From Arcuatula senhousia (taxonomy: Eukaryota > Mollusca > Bivalvia > Mytilida > Mytilidae), in assembly GCA_963971305.1 (NCBI GenBank), contig OZ020305.1:10697001-10761000 (forward strand): a DNA stretch of 64,000 bases, given 5' to 3'. The notes under the pieces were generated by a model. It worked only from the letters and a program-made list of their open reading frames with translations. It made no database searches and was not told the origin of the DNA. This document shows positions 45,733 through 57,033 of the stretch, piece after piece. Numbering within the stretch: position 1 is the stretch's first letter; the number at the start of each line of letters is the position of its first letter. Position numbers and translations under genes: made by a program.

Positions 45733-47020
45733 AATATCAAAAAAAGACAAATCAAGCAAAAGAGTTATGACAATTGAAAATTCAAGAACACAAATTCTGA
45801 CCGACTGCGCCACTTTCCACTTTCCAATATGACAGTATTATGCCTCGGTTTAAAGAGGAAAACAAGCTTTCCATAAAATCTAGTTACTTTCTTAATGTAA
45901 CAGATGAACGTATTTACTACTGTAGTCGATGTACATGTATACCATTTTGCCTCGTCGTTGATGGTATATAAATCTGAAATAAGTTCAGGTTAGCATTTCT
46001 TTCGAAATGTTTGAGCCAAGTTGAACCATTGCGATCTTCAATTTATTCAGGATGTTTTGCCTCGTTTTGTCTCTTGCCTTTGACATTTAGGATTGGTCCT
46101 CCCTGTTTGGTATAGTTTTGTTATTACTTTTATTTACTTTCAAGTGCAGTTGGTGCACGATTTATAATGTGGTTTGTATGGTGTTAATTGTCTCGACCTG
46201 CGAAATTAGTATGTTCGGTTTAAAGAATTTGTTACATTAAGTATAACTTTCTTTAACTTTTACATGAACGTGGTAGGGCAAAGAGTATACATGTTTTCTA
46301 AACTTTGATCAAGGCTATCGAATTTTAATTTCTATGTTCAAACAGATTTCAAAACTTTCATTGATTTCAATATATAACACCTTTAACTGCAGTATTAAAG
46401 ACCAGATTAACAAAATTAACACGAGAAATATCACTTGAAAGGAATCAAAGCCACACATTGACAATTAAGATCAAATACTTGTCACCGTTGATTGTTCTCT
46501 ACACTATTTGTTTTTCTTTAATCTGCTTACTTAAATGAAACCTGGAGCCTTCGAATGAAAGTGTTTGTCCTTTCATTTGTTTGCTTTTAAATTCTATTAT
46601 CTAATAGATAAATATTTACATGTTTTCTCAATAGAGGGCTATGAACTCTTTTCAACAGCATGCAGCTTCCACTTGCTTTTAAGATTTATCCATTTTTATA
46701 TATTTGAAGCTTGAGTTATAAGAAGTGGATTAATAATTTTGCAATTGAAAAAAAAAGGTTTAAAAGAATTAGAAGTTCCCCGGCGTCTGATTTGCTTACC
46801 TGATTGCTAGAGCTTTCAACCTGGTGCGCAATATAGTCTACATGTATCTGGTCTGTAGCATTAAAGACATAGAACCTATCATTTTGTCAATTTTTGAAAA
46901 ATAATGAAATTCACATTATTTGAAGAATACATTGTAAAACCTTTGATGAAACTGTTAAATTTTGAAAAAACCTACCCGAAAGTATTCTTTTCGACAGAAA
47001 ACTGAAGAAAAAAACGCAGT
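45733..47020. other. Sequence downstream of EMX
   Basis: A family F fragment lies at 46005-46145 (gttgaaccattgcgatcttc, ggattggtcctccctg, gttattacttttatttac). The rest is AT-rich with no supported gene. Confidence 0.45.
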
Positions 47021-47024
47021 GTCA

Positions 47025-47400
47025 AAATAGAGGACAAACTAATTATAGAATGTAAACACTTGCGGGTGCCGGTAAACTGAGAAACGAAAAGAAACCAAAC
47101 GAAACGGAGCGGAACAAAAACGATATCGGTTAAGAAGGAACCGTAAACAGTAAAATAAGCAACAGAAATCTGTAATGAAAGGAAACGAATTCGAGCGAAA
47201 CTGGTAAAAAAAGAAAACTGAATCGATTTTAGCCGACACGAGTCGTTTTTCTTAATTTACCGATTTCGTTTTCTCTGCGCCTCGTTTGGTTACATTTCGT
47301 TTCTCATTTTAACAGTACTCAGTTTACCAAAAGTAAATATTTATGCTGGACAATACTTAATCAACACGAATAATTAAAATAAGATTTTTATATAGAAAAC
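47025..47400 (-). repeat. Family H repeat copy 2 (inverted relative to copy 1)
   Basis: The complement of this block aligns along its length with 13374-13745, including attgtccagcataaatattt and ccgcaagtgtttacat at the two ends. Each copy has a purine-rich and a pyrimidine-rich half. Confidence 0.75.
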
Positions 47401-47514
47401 TGCAAAACATTGAGTTTTTATGTTGCTAAAGGTAAGTTTTAGATAGTATACTTTTTATATATGTACTTTTTATTCAATGTAAAAATTTGCGAAATTGATA
47501 GGTTTTATGTCTTT

Positions 47515-47987
47515 AAGTGAGTGAGTGAGTTGGTGTTTTACGCCCTTGCCACCGTTATATAGATTATTTAAAGGCGATGAACATGAAAAGGATGATTACA
47601 TGAACATGAAATGATGATAAATGAAATATGGGCGTGGGGTGTAAAACACATTTTAAAGGAAATGGGGAGTAGGGTAGGGGCAAAAAATTTAGCCTATGCA
47701 TGTGGTGCACTACTTGGCTGTCCACAAAGGTTTTTTTTTACGTGCATGAAGCGTGGCCCTCTTTACACACGTTGGCCCACTATGGTCAGCGGTCAGGTTT
47801 TCCGTATCATAGATCTGACAACCCCCGCGGACGAAGGCCACCCTATTCAGCCACCTTCGCTACACCCTTGGTCGCTCTGTGGGGTGAGCACTGACCCGAC
47901 GTCAGATTCCCAAGACCCTTTGTCGCCTCTTACGACAAGCAAGGCTCTGCTTCGGGTCTATTCGCCACCCGGCCCCCGCACGGGACC
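47515..47987 (+). mobile_element. SINE-like family A copy 3
   Basis: It starts aagtgagtgagtgagttggt and contains gtggtgcactacttggctgt, gaccctttgtcgcctcttac and a cccgcacgggacc end, closely matching 19789-20268 with an internal deletion. No clear target duplication was found beyond a short tttaag. The open frame across it is not conserved in the other copies. Confidence 0.8.
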
Positions 47988-48289
47988 TGTAACATTTAAG
48001 ACACCAGTTAGGATAGAAAGCACTCGATTAAGATCAAGTACACACAGTCACTATAAAAAAATAGTTAAAATTGATAGAAAACATTGAACGAAAGATAATT
48101 CTTTAACGGTTTATGTTACAAAATGATATCATTTTTGCAATGAGTCCAAAAAGTGCAAAAATAGTCAACCTTGACAATTCAATGGTAATAACTCTTATAA
48201 GACATCGTTCAACATCTTTAACTCATTTTTTAAGCGTTTGTTGTTAAAGAGTGAAGGCTGAGTTGAATTTTTTCAATGTTAGTAATAAT

Positions 48290-48470
48290 TTGGTTCCCCA
48301 GTTTAGTATTTTTGGCTTTTACTGTTCTATGCTCTTCATATTCATATAGTGTTTGGCCTTTTCAATTTTTTTGGTAGAGCGCCTCTGATGAGTCTTGAAT
48401 AGACGAAACGCGCGTCAGGCGTAGCAAAATTAATTGTCTGGAACTTTGTGGTCATATGTATTTTAATACT
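48290..48470 (+). mobile_element. Retrozyme-type repeat with hammerhead, nested in a family B copy
   Basis: A ~180-bp segment that interrupts the family B copy and contains a near-ideal hammerhead (48379-48422). A single unit is present here, unlike the 389-bp tandem at 32 kb, and its sequence outside the ribozyme differs from that unit. Borders are approximate. Confidence 0.6.
48379..48422 (+). ncRNA. Type I hammerhead ribozyme, canonical
   Basis: Stem I: gcgcct against aggcgt (five Watson-Crick pairs plus an outer G-U). Core ctgatga at 48385-48391. Stem II: gtct-tgaat-agac, four perfect pairs. gaaa at 48405-48408. Stem III is minimal (acg-cg-cgt). Cleavage is predicted after C48416 of a guc triplet. 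All invariant hammerhead positions are present. Confidence 0.88.
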
Positions 48471-48636
48471 TTTTGAGCTATGTTGATTAGTCGTTGGACA
48501 TTAAATAAACTTGGTAGAGAACATTGCACTCCCTTTAATGATTTCAGAGATCTTTGAAGAAAAATATATAACGGAAGAAAGACGGACGCCTAGTGATGAG
48601 AATAGCTCACATGACCTTTCGGGTCAGGTGATCTAA

Positions 48637-49269
48637 AAAAACTATCTATAAATATCCATGGTCTAGTCGTAACGGGATGGTTGTGTCTTCTTGGTGTTAT
48701 TTTTCAACATCCAGTATTTGTTATGGCAATTGTATTTTAGTGGTTTAAACTGTTACAACATTGCTTTTGATTTCATTTCATGATCAACCAATCAATACTT
48801 ATTACTAAACACATACATGAACACTGCAAGGAAAAAGAAAAATGCATTAAATTGCACCCCAAGATTTAAAATGAAAATAGAATTTTTAAAAGTGCATTCT
48901 ACTCCCATTTTCTGATCGTACCTACACCATAGTGAAACCTTAACATGCATACATATTTCATATCGAGATGAATGCACTTGATAACGCTAAATAGTTCTGT
49001 CTTTCTGACGTGTAGGTCTCGTAGGAATTTTTTTGTAACAATGGGATCAAAAGAAATCCATAGCTCTGTATATGTAGGAAGTTGTTAAAATATTAGATCT
49101 TTTGAAAAATCTTTCAAATACTAAGAGTGATTAATAGCAAAATAAATTTAAACCTCATTTCCAAGCAAGGTATTAATATTAATAGTAAGGTATACATGTA
49201 GCTCCCCTCGCATGCAGCGCAAAATCAGGAAAATTCAAAGTGGTGAAAAATAAACATGATTTAAAGATA
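48637..49269. other. AT-rich spacer with no feature seen
   Basis: No gene or repeat recognised. Confidence 0.4.
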
Positions 49270-49880
49270 ATAACAAAACTACCGAACTTTGAGGATCATT
49301 CTTAAATTAGCAAGAGAAGACAAAATGAGACACACCGAAGAAATTTAAAATTGAAAGTTGTGATAAAATAAACATGAAATAAGATATAAAAATACGAAGT
49401 TGAAGGATCAACCTCAAATAAGACAACAAGAAAGACATTCCGAGGAAATTAAAGATTGCAATGGTCCTCACTTGGTACAGGCATTTCAAGAGAAATGTTA
49501 AGGAAGTGGAAGTGGGACGGAAACACCAGGCAAGTCAATTAAATGAGTTTCGATTGCCACCGGAAAATAGAACGATAGGTAAGGTCGAACGGTCTAGCCT
49601 ATACTGCAGGGTTTTCGATCTATGGGTCCTATTTTTACCAAAACATGTACCATGCAGTGTTCTTTTACGCACTAGGAACGTGGCAACCCCACAAAATACA
49701 CAACTATTGGTTGAGGTTTGGTATTCCGTAAGGACCCTTGACAAAACTATTTTATTCATGCACCTGGACCTCTGCGTGTAAAGGGCCCGAATGTATATGA
49801 GTGACTGGGGGCTATTGCGTAGATTTTATCCGACGAACTTAGCGCTGCTGTGGGCCACTTTGGAAACCGGGACCCGCACT
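49270..49880 (-). repeat. Composite of a family F copy and an old SINE-like repeat
   Basis: 49270-49500 carries family F words in inverted orientation (gcaatggtcctcacttggta, caggcatttcaagag). 49560-49880 keeps a ggtctagcctatactgcagg segment, a gtgttcttttacgcac segment and a gctgctgtgggcc end reminiscent of family A. No gene supported. Confidence 0.45.
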
Positions 49881-50370
49881 TTTAAAGATGAAAGTTTGCC
49901 AGATTTTAAGTGAAGCAAATTGCAATTGAGAAAAAAAACTTTTGAATTTTCGGTTTAAAGCACTATAACATTTTATATTAATTATACTTCATAAGACTTT
50001 TGCCTAACAAATTTTGATTAAACAATTCAATCTATCATATAACAAATTATTAAAATAAAATCCATGAAGTATCTATCCCCTCTCGTGCGCCAAACTCGTG
50101 CACAGCCTCAATTTGAGATTCTTAATCAGTTGTAAAATTGATAGAATTTAGATTCAACAATATTTCATGCAAAGTGCTTACTTTTACTCACACTAATTAA
50201 TGCATCTACTAACAGACAAACACCTAAACAAATAAATAAATATTTTCTAAAGTTATTTCACAGGGCATCATTTTATTTCAATTTAAGTAAAACAAATAAA
50301 AAGATTTGAAAATTAATTATTAGATGATTCAGTTTGATAAATTAAATAATAATAAATTATATACATGTAG

Positions 50371-50470
50371 CTGAGAGGATGATAGAGTAGATTGCTACCC
50401 TTCGAAAAGACATTGTCAACCTCGGCTGCGCCTCAGCTCAGGGTATCAATCTACTTTATCACCCTCTCAG
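50371..50470. mobile_element. 100-bp hairpin element
   Basis: ctgagaggatgatagagtag then attg at the left is answered by the inverted caat then ctactttatcaccctctcag at the right (24-bp arms, two mismatches). The loop is GC-richer than its surroundings (cctcggctgcgcctcagctc). It looks like a very small MITE or solo terminus. Confidence 0.6.
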
Positions 50471-50540
50471 ATATAATGCATCTTATTTTTATGACAAATA
50501 CATATCTGTGAAGTACAGAACATAAATCTAGGGTCATTTT

Positions 50541-50800
50541 TGTCTCGCCTGCGAGCAGAGCGGGACATAGGTGTTACTTTATCGGCGGCGGCGGCGACGG
50601 CGGCGTTAACTTTTTGGAAAAGTTTTATGAGCACCTCCATATCTCAAGAACTATAAGTCCTAGGTTGATGAAACTTGGTATGCATTTTTTGATCTCAGAA
50701 ACTGAAAATCCATGTAAATTCAAAATATAGTGGAAGTAAGAAAGAATAATTGTTTCTGATGGTGCCGGCAGGCGAGACATACTTTAGTGTTAACTCTTGT
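50541..50800 (+). mobile_element. Family D element (pearl/HINE-like, short)
   Basis: tgtctcgcctgc (50541-50552) and gcaggcgagaca (50768-50779) are exact inverted repeats. A (ggc)n-rich tract (50583-50605) follows the left end, then the shared-looking gttgatgaaacttggtatgc word. It ends actcttgtt, like the family B ends. Confidence 0.7.
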
Positions 50801-52235
50801 TATATATAGTAAGGTTTTCTATTCCAATTGACACAATTGTGTGGTAAACACATTGATGCAACTGCTAAGAACATGAAGAAATAAGATTTGTTTATATTTT
50901 TAGGAAATTGCACAACTTCAATAAGTTTTTGACACTTTTTCTTGTAAAAAATAAATTTTAAGTTTGCTTCTCTATCTTAATGGAAATGACAATGAATAAA
51001 GTTGCATCTGCTTTAAAGAATATGGACAAATGATCAAAATAAGCTAGATCACAATTGTACAGGCATTTCAAATGAAATGGTATTTTAAATCAGTTATGAC
51101 GCCGAACCCCTCTCTCTGCTATTGAGATATAAAGTCTTAATATTTTTCCACATCAGTCGTTCGCCCCAGTAGCATCTTGAGCAAATATCGATAAAAAGGT
51201 TGATACAATGAAAAGGACCTAAATGACTAATTTTGTAAAATTGATCTAAGAGACGACAAAAGATCCAGTGATGTCGAGTAAAACAATCATTATTAATACA
51301 AGAAGATGTAATGAATGTAAACTGGTTCTCAATGTCTTAAGTGCACTCGTACATGTAACACGAGTAAACTATCTTTCATTTAAAAATGGAGGGTTTACAA
51401 TTTACCTCTCTACAGGATACCAAGCCACCAAACCTGTAATAGTTGTAGGAACGTAGTATTTTAGACCACCGCAAGGTGCAACATTTGTCTTATGCTTCAC
51501 TGTCAGGTGATGATCTCGCTCACCTCATTTAACCATCCGAGGCAAACATCTAAATCGCGCTCAAGTACATTCTTTCAGACCTGAGATGAAAATTGCTTTT
51601 TAGGTAGATTGTTATACAAATAATGTATTTCTTAGGAAGTCTGATAGCGGACTTGTCGTGGCAATAGGGAAAAACCATTTTGTCATCGTATGAAAATAGA
51701 AAGAAAAGAAAGCAGCTGAAGTAACCCTGTTTTTTAAGTTCAAACGAATTAGCGATAATACAAAATGTAATAAAAGTATAAATTTCATTTTATGGTATTT
51801 AAGTATAAGATATCAAATATTTATCACAATTTCTTACTTCTTCATTAATGCTCGTTTGTTGTACATTTGAATCTAAATTTATTGCAATCTTTTCGCCTGA
51901 TTAACGAAAGAAAATAAATCATCGTATCAGATGTAATGATTAAAACTATAAAACTACAAACGGACATTGTTAATAAATATCAGTAACTGAGGATAACAGA
52001 TTTGTACCAGTGTGGTCATTTTACGGGTATAACTCAGTGCTAAGTTAATTTGAAAAGTATGTTTGCCTGGGATATTATACAATGTTTAAACATTTTTGAA
52101 GTTTTCTAATGGTTCATATCGAGAGAAAGAAAAATCATTCTTTCTTTAGATAAAAAAAGCAATCTAGTTCGGGACAACAAGGCAGTGTACTTAAGTGTGG
52201 ATACGGACTAGACCAAAGTAGAAAAAATATACAAT
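50801..52235. other. Intergenic AT-rich stretch
   Basis: A short family F trace (caggcatttcaaatgaaatg) is at 51060-51080. Otherwise no supported feature. Confidence 0.4.
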
Positions 52236-52237
52236 AT

Positions 52238-52370
52238 ATGTACATTGCCAGAAAATATAACATTTATTTGTGCGAGCTTTAGAAACATGATAATGGCGAG
52301 CTTTTAGCGAGCTTTATTATCATGTTTCGTAGCGAGTACAAATAATTGTTATATGATTGGCAATGTACGT
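52238..52370. mobile_element. Hairpin (foldback) element, ~130 bp
   Basis: Left arm 52240-52294 (gtacattgcca ... gaaacatgataat) and right arm 52316-52368 (attatcatgtttc ... ggcaatgtac) are inverted copies with few mismatches, separated by a 21-base loop. The transcript or single strand would form a long stem. It is non-coding. Confidence 0.7.
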
Positions 52371-53134
52371 ATGTTGTGTTTATCCTGCAACCCGAAATTG
52401 CCAACTATAAAGCTGAAAATAGCGACTTCTTTGGTAAAAACAAGTGAAGCCATCAAAGTTTGCGCCAAAGCATGTGCTGTGACATTACTGGTTCCCGATG
52501 TTATACCTTGGCAATGCTCATACTGGGAAGTGGGACCAGTGGAAGTGATATCCTGTCAACACAAAAGTAATATCCTGCTAATACAAGGATGTATTGTACA
52601 ATGAAATAGCTCAATGCAGGATAAAAAACAATAATAAACCAACAAAAGCGAGACAAAATCTATCTACTATTTTGTCTGGTTCTGCATCGCATGAAAACTG
52701 TTTTGCAATATTATCTATGTTGGAATGGCAAAACATGTTTTCCACATGCAATACATTATAGAATTGATATTTAAAAAAACTATATTTAAAGTTCCTTATA
52801 TCTAACAAGAATTCGAAAAATAAAGCAGACAAAAAATGAAACTTCAATTCGTTATCCTTTTTTGACCTAATTTTATATTCAGGAAAAAAAAGAAAAAAAA
52901 AAAAACAAAAAAAAAAAAAACAACCAAATTCACACTATAGATAAAAAAAGTTGCAATAATCCTTTTCGGTCATAATTTCTCAACCAAAAAAAAAAAGAGA
53001 CCAATAACATGAATCCAAAAACATCATTCGATGGTGAGGAACGTTATTATAACGTCAAACCTCCCTCTTTCATTAGAATAGGAAATTTGGAATTTGAATA
53101 TTTAAAAAAAAATACAACAAAGTTTCAGGCTAAT

Positions 53135-53182
53135 AATTTTACGCGCGTATTGTTTTTAAAGACTCATCAGAGACGCTGAAGA
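53135..53182 (-). repeat. Decayed hammerhead-bearing repeat
   Basis: On the minus strand: gcgtct, ctgatga, gtctttaaaaac, then aatacgcgcgta where gaaacgcgcgtc would be expected. The core gaaa and the cleavage triplet are lost, so it should be inactive. It is an old copy of the type at 48379-48422. Confidence 0.5.
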
Positions 53183-53479
53183 CAAAATTGAACATGCCAA
53201 ATAAGCTTAAACATAAAGGGCACAGAAAAAAGCAAAGGATTGTTTAATACAACTTCTTTTCAATTTGTGACATTTGCTATGTAAATGCTTATTCAATTAG
53301 AAAAAGTTTAGCATACATTTTGCACCAAGCACTTCTTGAGTTTATGCATTGAAAATGCTTGCTAGTAAATGCACAAGCACCTTTAAGAACTAAAATCGCA
53401 TTCCAGTCTGTAAAATTATATTATTGTTTTCAGTAGGGTATTTGGCAATGAGAATGATTGATTTATTACATTTTTACAC

Positions 53480-53960
53480 CCTGTACATTAAACCATAAAG
53501 GGTTCAGGTTACACGATATGCCATCTATCACCATTTGGTATATGGGTTCAAAATCATTTGTTACCATTAAAGTGAATTAGATTCTTAATGGTTAAAATGA
53601 TGATTGTCCGCCCAAACAGTTTAGACCAAATTAAAGACATGTTTTCACCCAGTGCGTGAATATCACTATTACATTAAAATAAAACGGTCCCAACACGTAA
53701 TAAACAAATTTGGACGTATTCTTCTAGACTAAATGTTAGACTAACGAAATAATTAGACACCAATAATCCATCAATTTGGTCATTAATAAAGTATTTTAGT
53801 GTAATGACATCACTAAATTAGGGGTGGAAATTACAAAATGGCCGATTAATCTTAATTTAAGCCCATGTGTCACAATGGCTACTTAAGATATTTTATATTT
53901 CAATTATATGGTATATCACTGACACGTGACATTTTGCTTTGAGGCAATAAAATGTACTAG
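53480..53960. promoter_or_regulatory. Candidate distal enhancer downstream of EMX
   Basis: A repeat-free block of balanced-looking sequence with many TAAT/ATTA cores (accattaaagtgaattag, gtcattaataaag, gattaatcttaatttaag) and tgtcacaatgg, about 8 kb after EMX. No coding potential. The call rests on composition and position only. Confidence 0.22.
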
Positions 53961-54599
53961 AATATCATGTAAAAAGGGAAAATGATTTTAGTTTTTTTTT
54001 CAGCACTTTAACAGATGTTTGCTGACAGAATATATAAGAAGTATCAAGTAAATGGAAAATACATGTATATCCTATCTTTATTGAAACTTACAATAAGTTT
54101 ACTCAGGACAAAATAAAATTCAGTGTCATGGACTTTACATATAGTAAAATACAAAGTCGGGTACAAAATACCATATAACAGTGGATGCTGTCACAATTTT
54201 TCAAACCAACCAATACGGTTATCCTGCATTCACGAAAAAAAAAACATCTCATCAGCAGCATTTGAGTTTAAACGGTAAATTGAAATGAAAAAAGTATTTA
54301 GATAAATTTCATGTTTTTAAATGCATTAAGTTGAAATAATAATCAATTATTGACATGAATACTACTCCATCATCAAAATCATGTCGAAAATGGGGTTCCT
54401 AAATACGAATACTAAAAACCAGTACTGTTTGCCAATGAAGAATTCCGTAAAGGGAAATGCTATATTATATAAACTGTGATACATGTACTGTGATGAAACC
54501 GATCGCAATTCAAGCTGAACCTTGACGATATACAAAGACCTTTGACCCACAACTTGCTTTAGACAAAGTGTATACTAGTAAATATTTAATTAGAGCACT

Positions 54600-54815
54600 T
54601 GTTTATAAAGGTAATAACAAAATTACCGAACTTGGAGAATCAATCTCAAATGTCCTTATTACGAGACAAAACAAGGAATACATACCGGAAAAAATAAAGA
54701 TCGCAATGGTCCTGACTTCGTACAGGCATTTCAAAAACCTCCCTCTTCCATTGGGATCTTTGGGTCCGGTAGTTTCACAAAACACAACAGGTTTGTGATG
54801 ACATATTAGGGATGC
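54600..54815 (-). repeat. Family F repeat copy
   Basis: Complement of the copy at 41640-41900: ggtaataacaaaattaccga, caatggtcctgacttcgtac, ttgggtccggtag and acaacaggtttgtgatgaca all match. Confidence 0.7.
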
Positions 54816-54954
54816 TAAGGTGACCATCTCAGTACATCAACCAGCCAAACACTAATCAAAGCAAGAACTAACCATTTCGTCTAACATGGTTTTTAATTTT
54901 TCTACCAGTGGCTGATAACGAAGAAAGAATTTTTAGAGATCATATGAGACGTAT

Positions 54955-55209
54955 TTACTTATAACCTTGTTCTAATAGTCGGTTACGGAGAAAGCGGTGT
55001 CGGATAAAAAGATCTGAAAATGTGTACAAGCCCTGGCATATCGGGTTGGCGAGGAGAGGAGCACAGTTTGTGCCCATTGGAACGCCGGCTTGTTGTTGAA
55101 AAATCTCTCCTTCAAATGTGACAAATATGTTGTCAATAGGGAAATTAAGCATATTGCTAACTTGTTCCAAAATGTAACAAATCTTAACTTTATAAGATGT
55201 TTTGGACAA
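54955..55209 (-). pseudogene. Fragment of a Penelope-like reverse transcriptase
   Basis: About 84 residues containing FQQQAGVPMGTNCAPLLAN, a palm-domain block. The [I/V]PMGTNCAPLLAD form is typical of a class of animal RTs usually placed with Penelope-like elements. It is truncated on both sides: no YxDD box and no GIY-YIG endonuclease are seen. Class assignment is from motif memory and moderate. Confidence 0.6.
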
Positions 55210-55299
55210 AAATGTAGGATTATAGCCTAAAACAGAGAAACAACTTGAGATTGGGGAAAATTATTCCCAGTTATGAAAATAGTTTCGCTAATAAAAAGA

Positions 55300-56935
55300 A
55301 GACGTGGTTGTAGGACATGCACCTATAACAAGTGACCTCGTAAACCGAGATACAGAAATTTTCCACCATCCATGTTCGAAGAATTCAAAACGCCATCTTC
55401 ATCATCTACTCAGATGTAGTAATATCAGTCAAACACACAGTCAATGGTTTTCCGACGTGGAACATATAAAGAAGAAGGATGGATCATATAGAATTTGTGC
55501 GGATTATTGTCAACTCAACAACAAGACAAATATAGATGTTCATAGTTTAAAAAGATAGAGGACATACTCAATTGACTTCCTTGGAACAAGTACATGTATT
55601 TCAGTCGCATCGACATGTCAGGATATCATCAGATTGAGATTTATGGACCCACATGGACAAATATGCATTTACCTTATGTCCTATGGATGCCCTTTCAACT
55701 CTAATGCACACCTCTAGGAGATCCGCATCTGGAGGTATACCGTATATTCATTGGTGACATTAAACAATTTGAATGTTCTTACGAGTAACATGTTTTAAAC
55801 ATGTGATAAGTTTCGCAGAATTAGAGAAGCATGCCTCAGGTTATCATGTGTTACTTCTTCAAGAACAAAGTCAAGTGCGTTAGACATGCCTTATTGGAAC
55901 AAGGAGTAAGAAAAATATGAGAATTTTTTGGACAGCACCGAATCGCCTAAGAATGTTAGGTGCTTTATTGATTTTATCGGTTATTATACCAAAGAATCGT
56001 AAAAAAATAGCCAGATAGCCAAGCCTCGTACATTGTTCATCGAAGCCCCAACGCAAAAGAAGCAAAATAAGAAGAAACAGAAAGATAATTGCAATGAGAA
56101 TGGAAGAATAATTCATAAGATGCGTTTTCAAAACTTTAAAGACAACATGTCCAATGCACCTATATTCGGATACTCTTACAGTCAGCCATTTGAGCTTAAA
56201 AATGGGGGAAGTGTCGTTTCGGTGCTTTATACGTATTAACGTGAAACAGAGGGACAATGAAAAGAATTGATGAAAGCAGAAAAACACTAGCCAGGTCGTA
56301 AGATGGAATTTTCAGCATTCAAGTGGACCAAAACAGAACAACAGACAAGTTCATGATAACCTACGGCCAACAACTTTCTCATTTATGTGCTGACGTTACA
56401 GACAAGGGAAGTCCAATGCCGATGATGACGATCTAACCAGAATGACTGTCACCACAAATCAGTCAGAGTTTGTTTAATCTTTTACCACATACCCAAATGA
56501 TTTCAGACTTGTGGACGACTGGATATGCATACAAACGTTTCCACAGAGATCAATTTGGCAACAGGACATGTCAACGATTACGAGTTTTAGCCTTGGACTA
56601 GCCTCCTTGAGTTTGGACAGAAGTCAAAGTTAGGAATGTTCCAAGCAGTCCGATTCAGGGACAGTTTGACCATCTAAACTTGATTGATGTTGAAATGTAT
56701 TGTAAGATCAAATGTGTAACCACCAGGAACTAGATAATACCTCCAACAGCTGATTTAAAGACTACTTTATGCAATTTACGATGAAATATGTTACTGGACA
56801 GAGACAGAACCACCAGGGTTGTTCGTGATACATTCTACAGACCTTGTATGAGTAAAGACATAAAGTGTGTATTAAGAAATGTGATAATACTTGAAGAGGA
56901 AGATAAAAGGCTAATCGTCAACATCACTGCCATAC
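55300..56935 (+). pseudogene. Decayed Ty3/gypsy retrotransposon pol (RT, RNase H, integrase zinc domain)
   Basis: Remnants appear in domain order across shifting frames: KKKDGSYRICADYCQLNN (RT, 55470-55540); a SGYHQIEI-like box (55617-55640); a segment reading FLDSTESPKNVRCFIDFIGYY (two adjacent blocks of the RT thumb/connection, 55920-55985); NAPIFGYSYSQPFEL before the RNase H domain (56152-56200); GKSNADDDDLTR ending RNase H (56406-56441); and DRDRTTRVVRDTFYRPCMSK (integrase H2C2 region, 56797-56856). Many stops and frameshifts; no LTRs, gag or protease found. The 3' side is cut by a family G repeat at 56938. Confidence 0.75.
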
Positions 56936-56937
56936 AA

Positions 56938-57033
56938 TGAAGCCTGCTAGCGGTTGTCCATTGTAGTTTTTCTGAATTGCCTCTTGATTGTGGGGTGTGT
57001 TGCGTACACTTATTCCACATCTCAGTATTTTCC
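56938..57033 (+). repeat. Family G terminal fragment
   Basis: gcctgctagcggttgtccat, then a ttttctgaattg segment and gttgcgtacacttattccac, match the right end of family G (15916-15985 and the complement of 35500-35570). Confidence 0.6.

Larger units (their letters stand above)
48095..48636 (-). mobile_element. Family B element, minus orientation, carrying a nested retrozyme
   Basis: On the minus strand it begins with the agatcacctgacccgaaagg / tcatgtgagct hairpin (48600-48636), then a gcgtccg word. On the plus strand the family B core (tcttataagacatcgttcaa, acttggtagagaacattgca) is seen on both sides of an inserted segment at about 48290-48470. The far end is truncated. Confidence 0.6.

Noticed and set aside
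54236..54270. Another ctgatga word on the minus strand as a hammerhead
   Set aside because: No gaaa core, no pairing stem I, and a long T run where stem II should be.
55880..56287. Minus-strand frame over the gypsy remnant
   Set aside because: It lies antisense to recognisable pol blocks and has no motif of its own.
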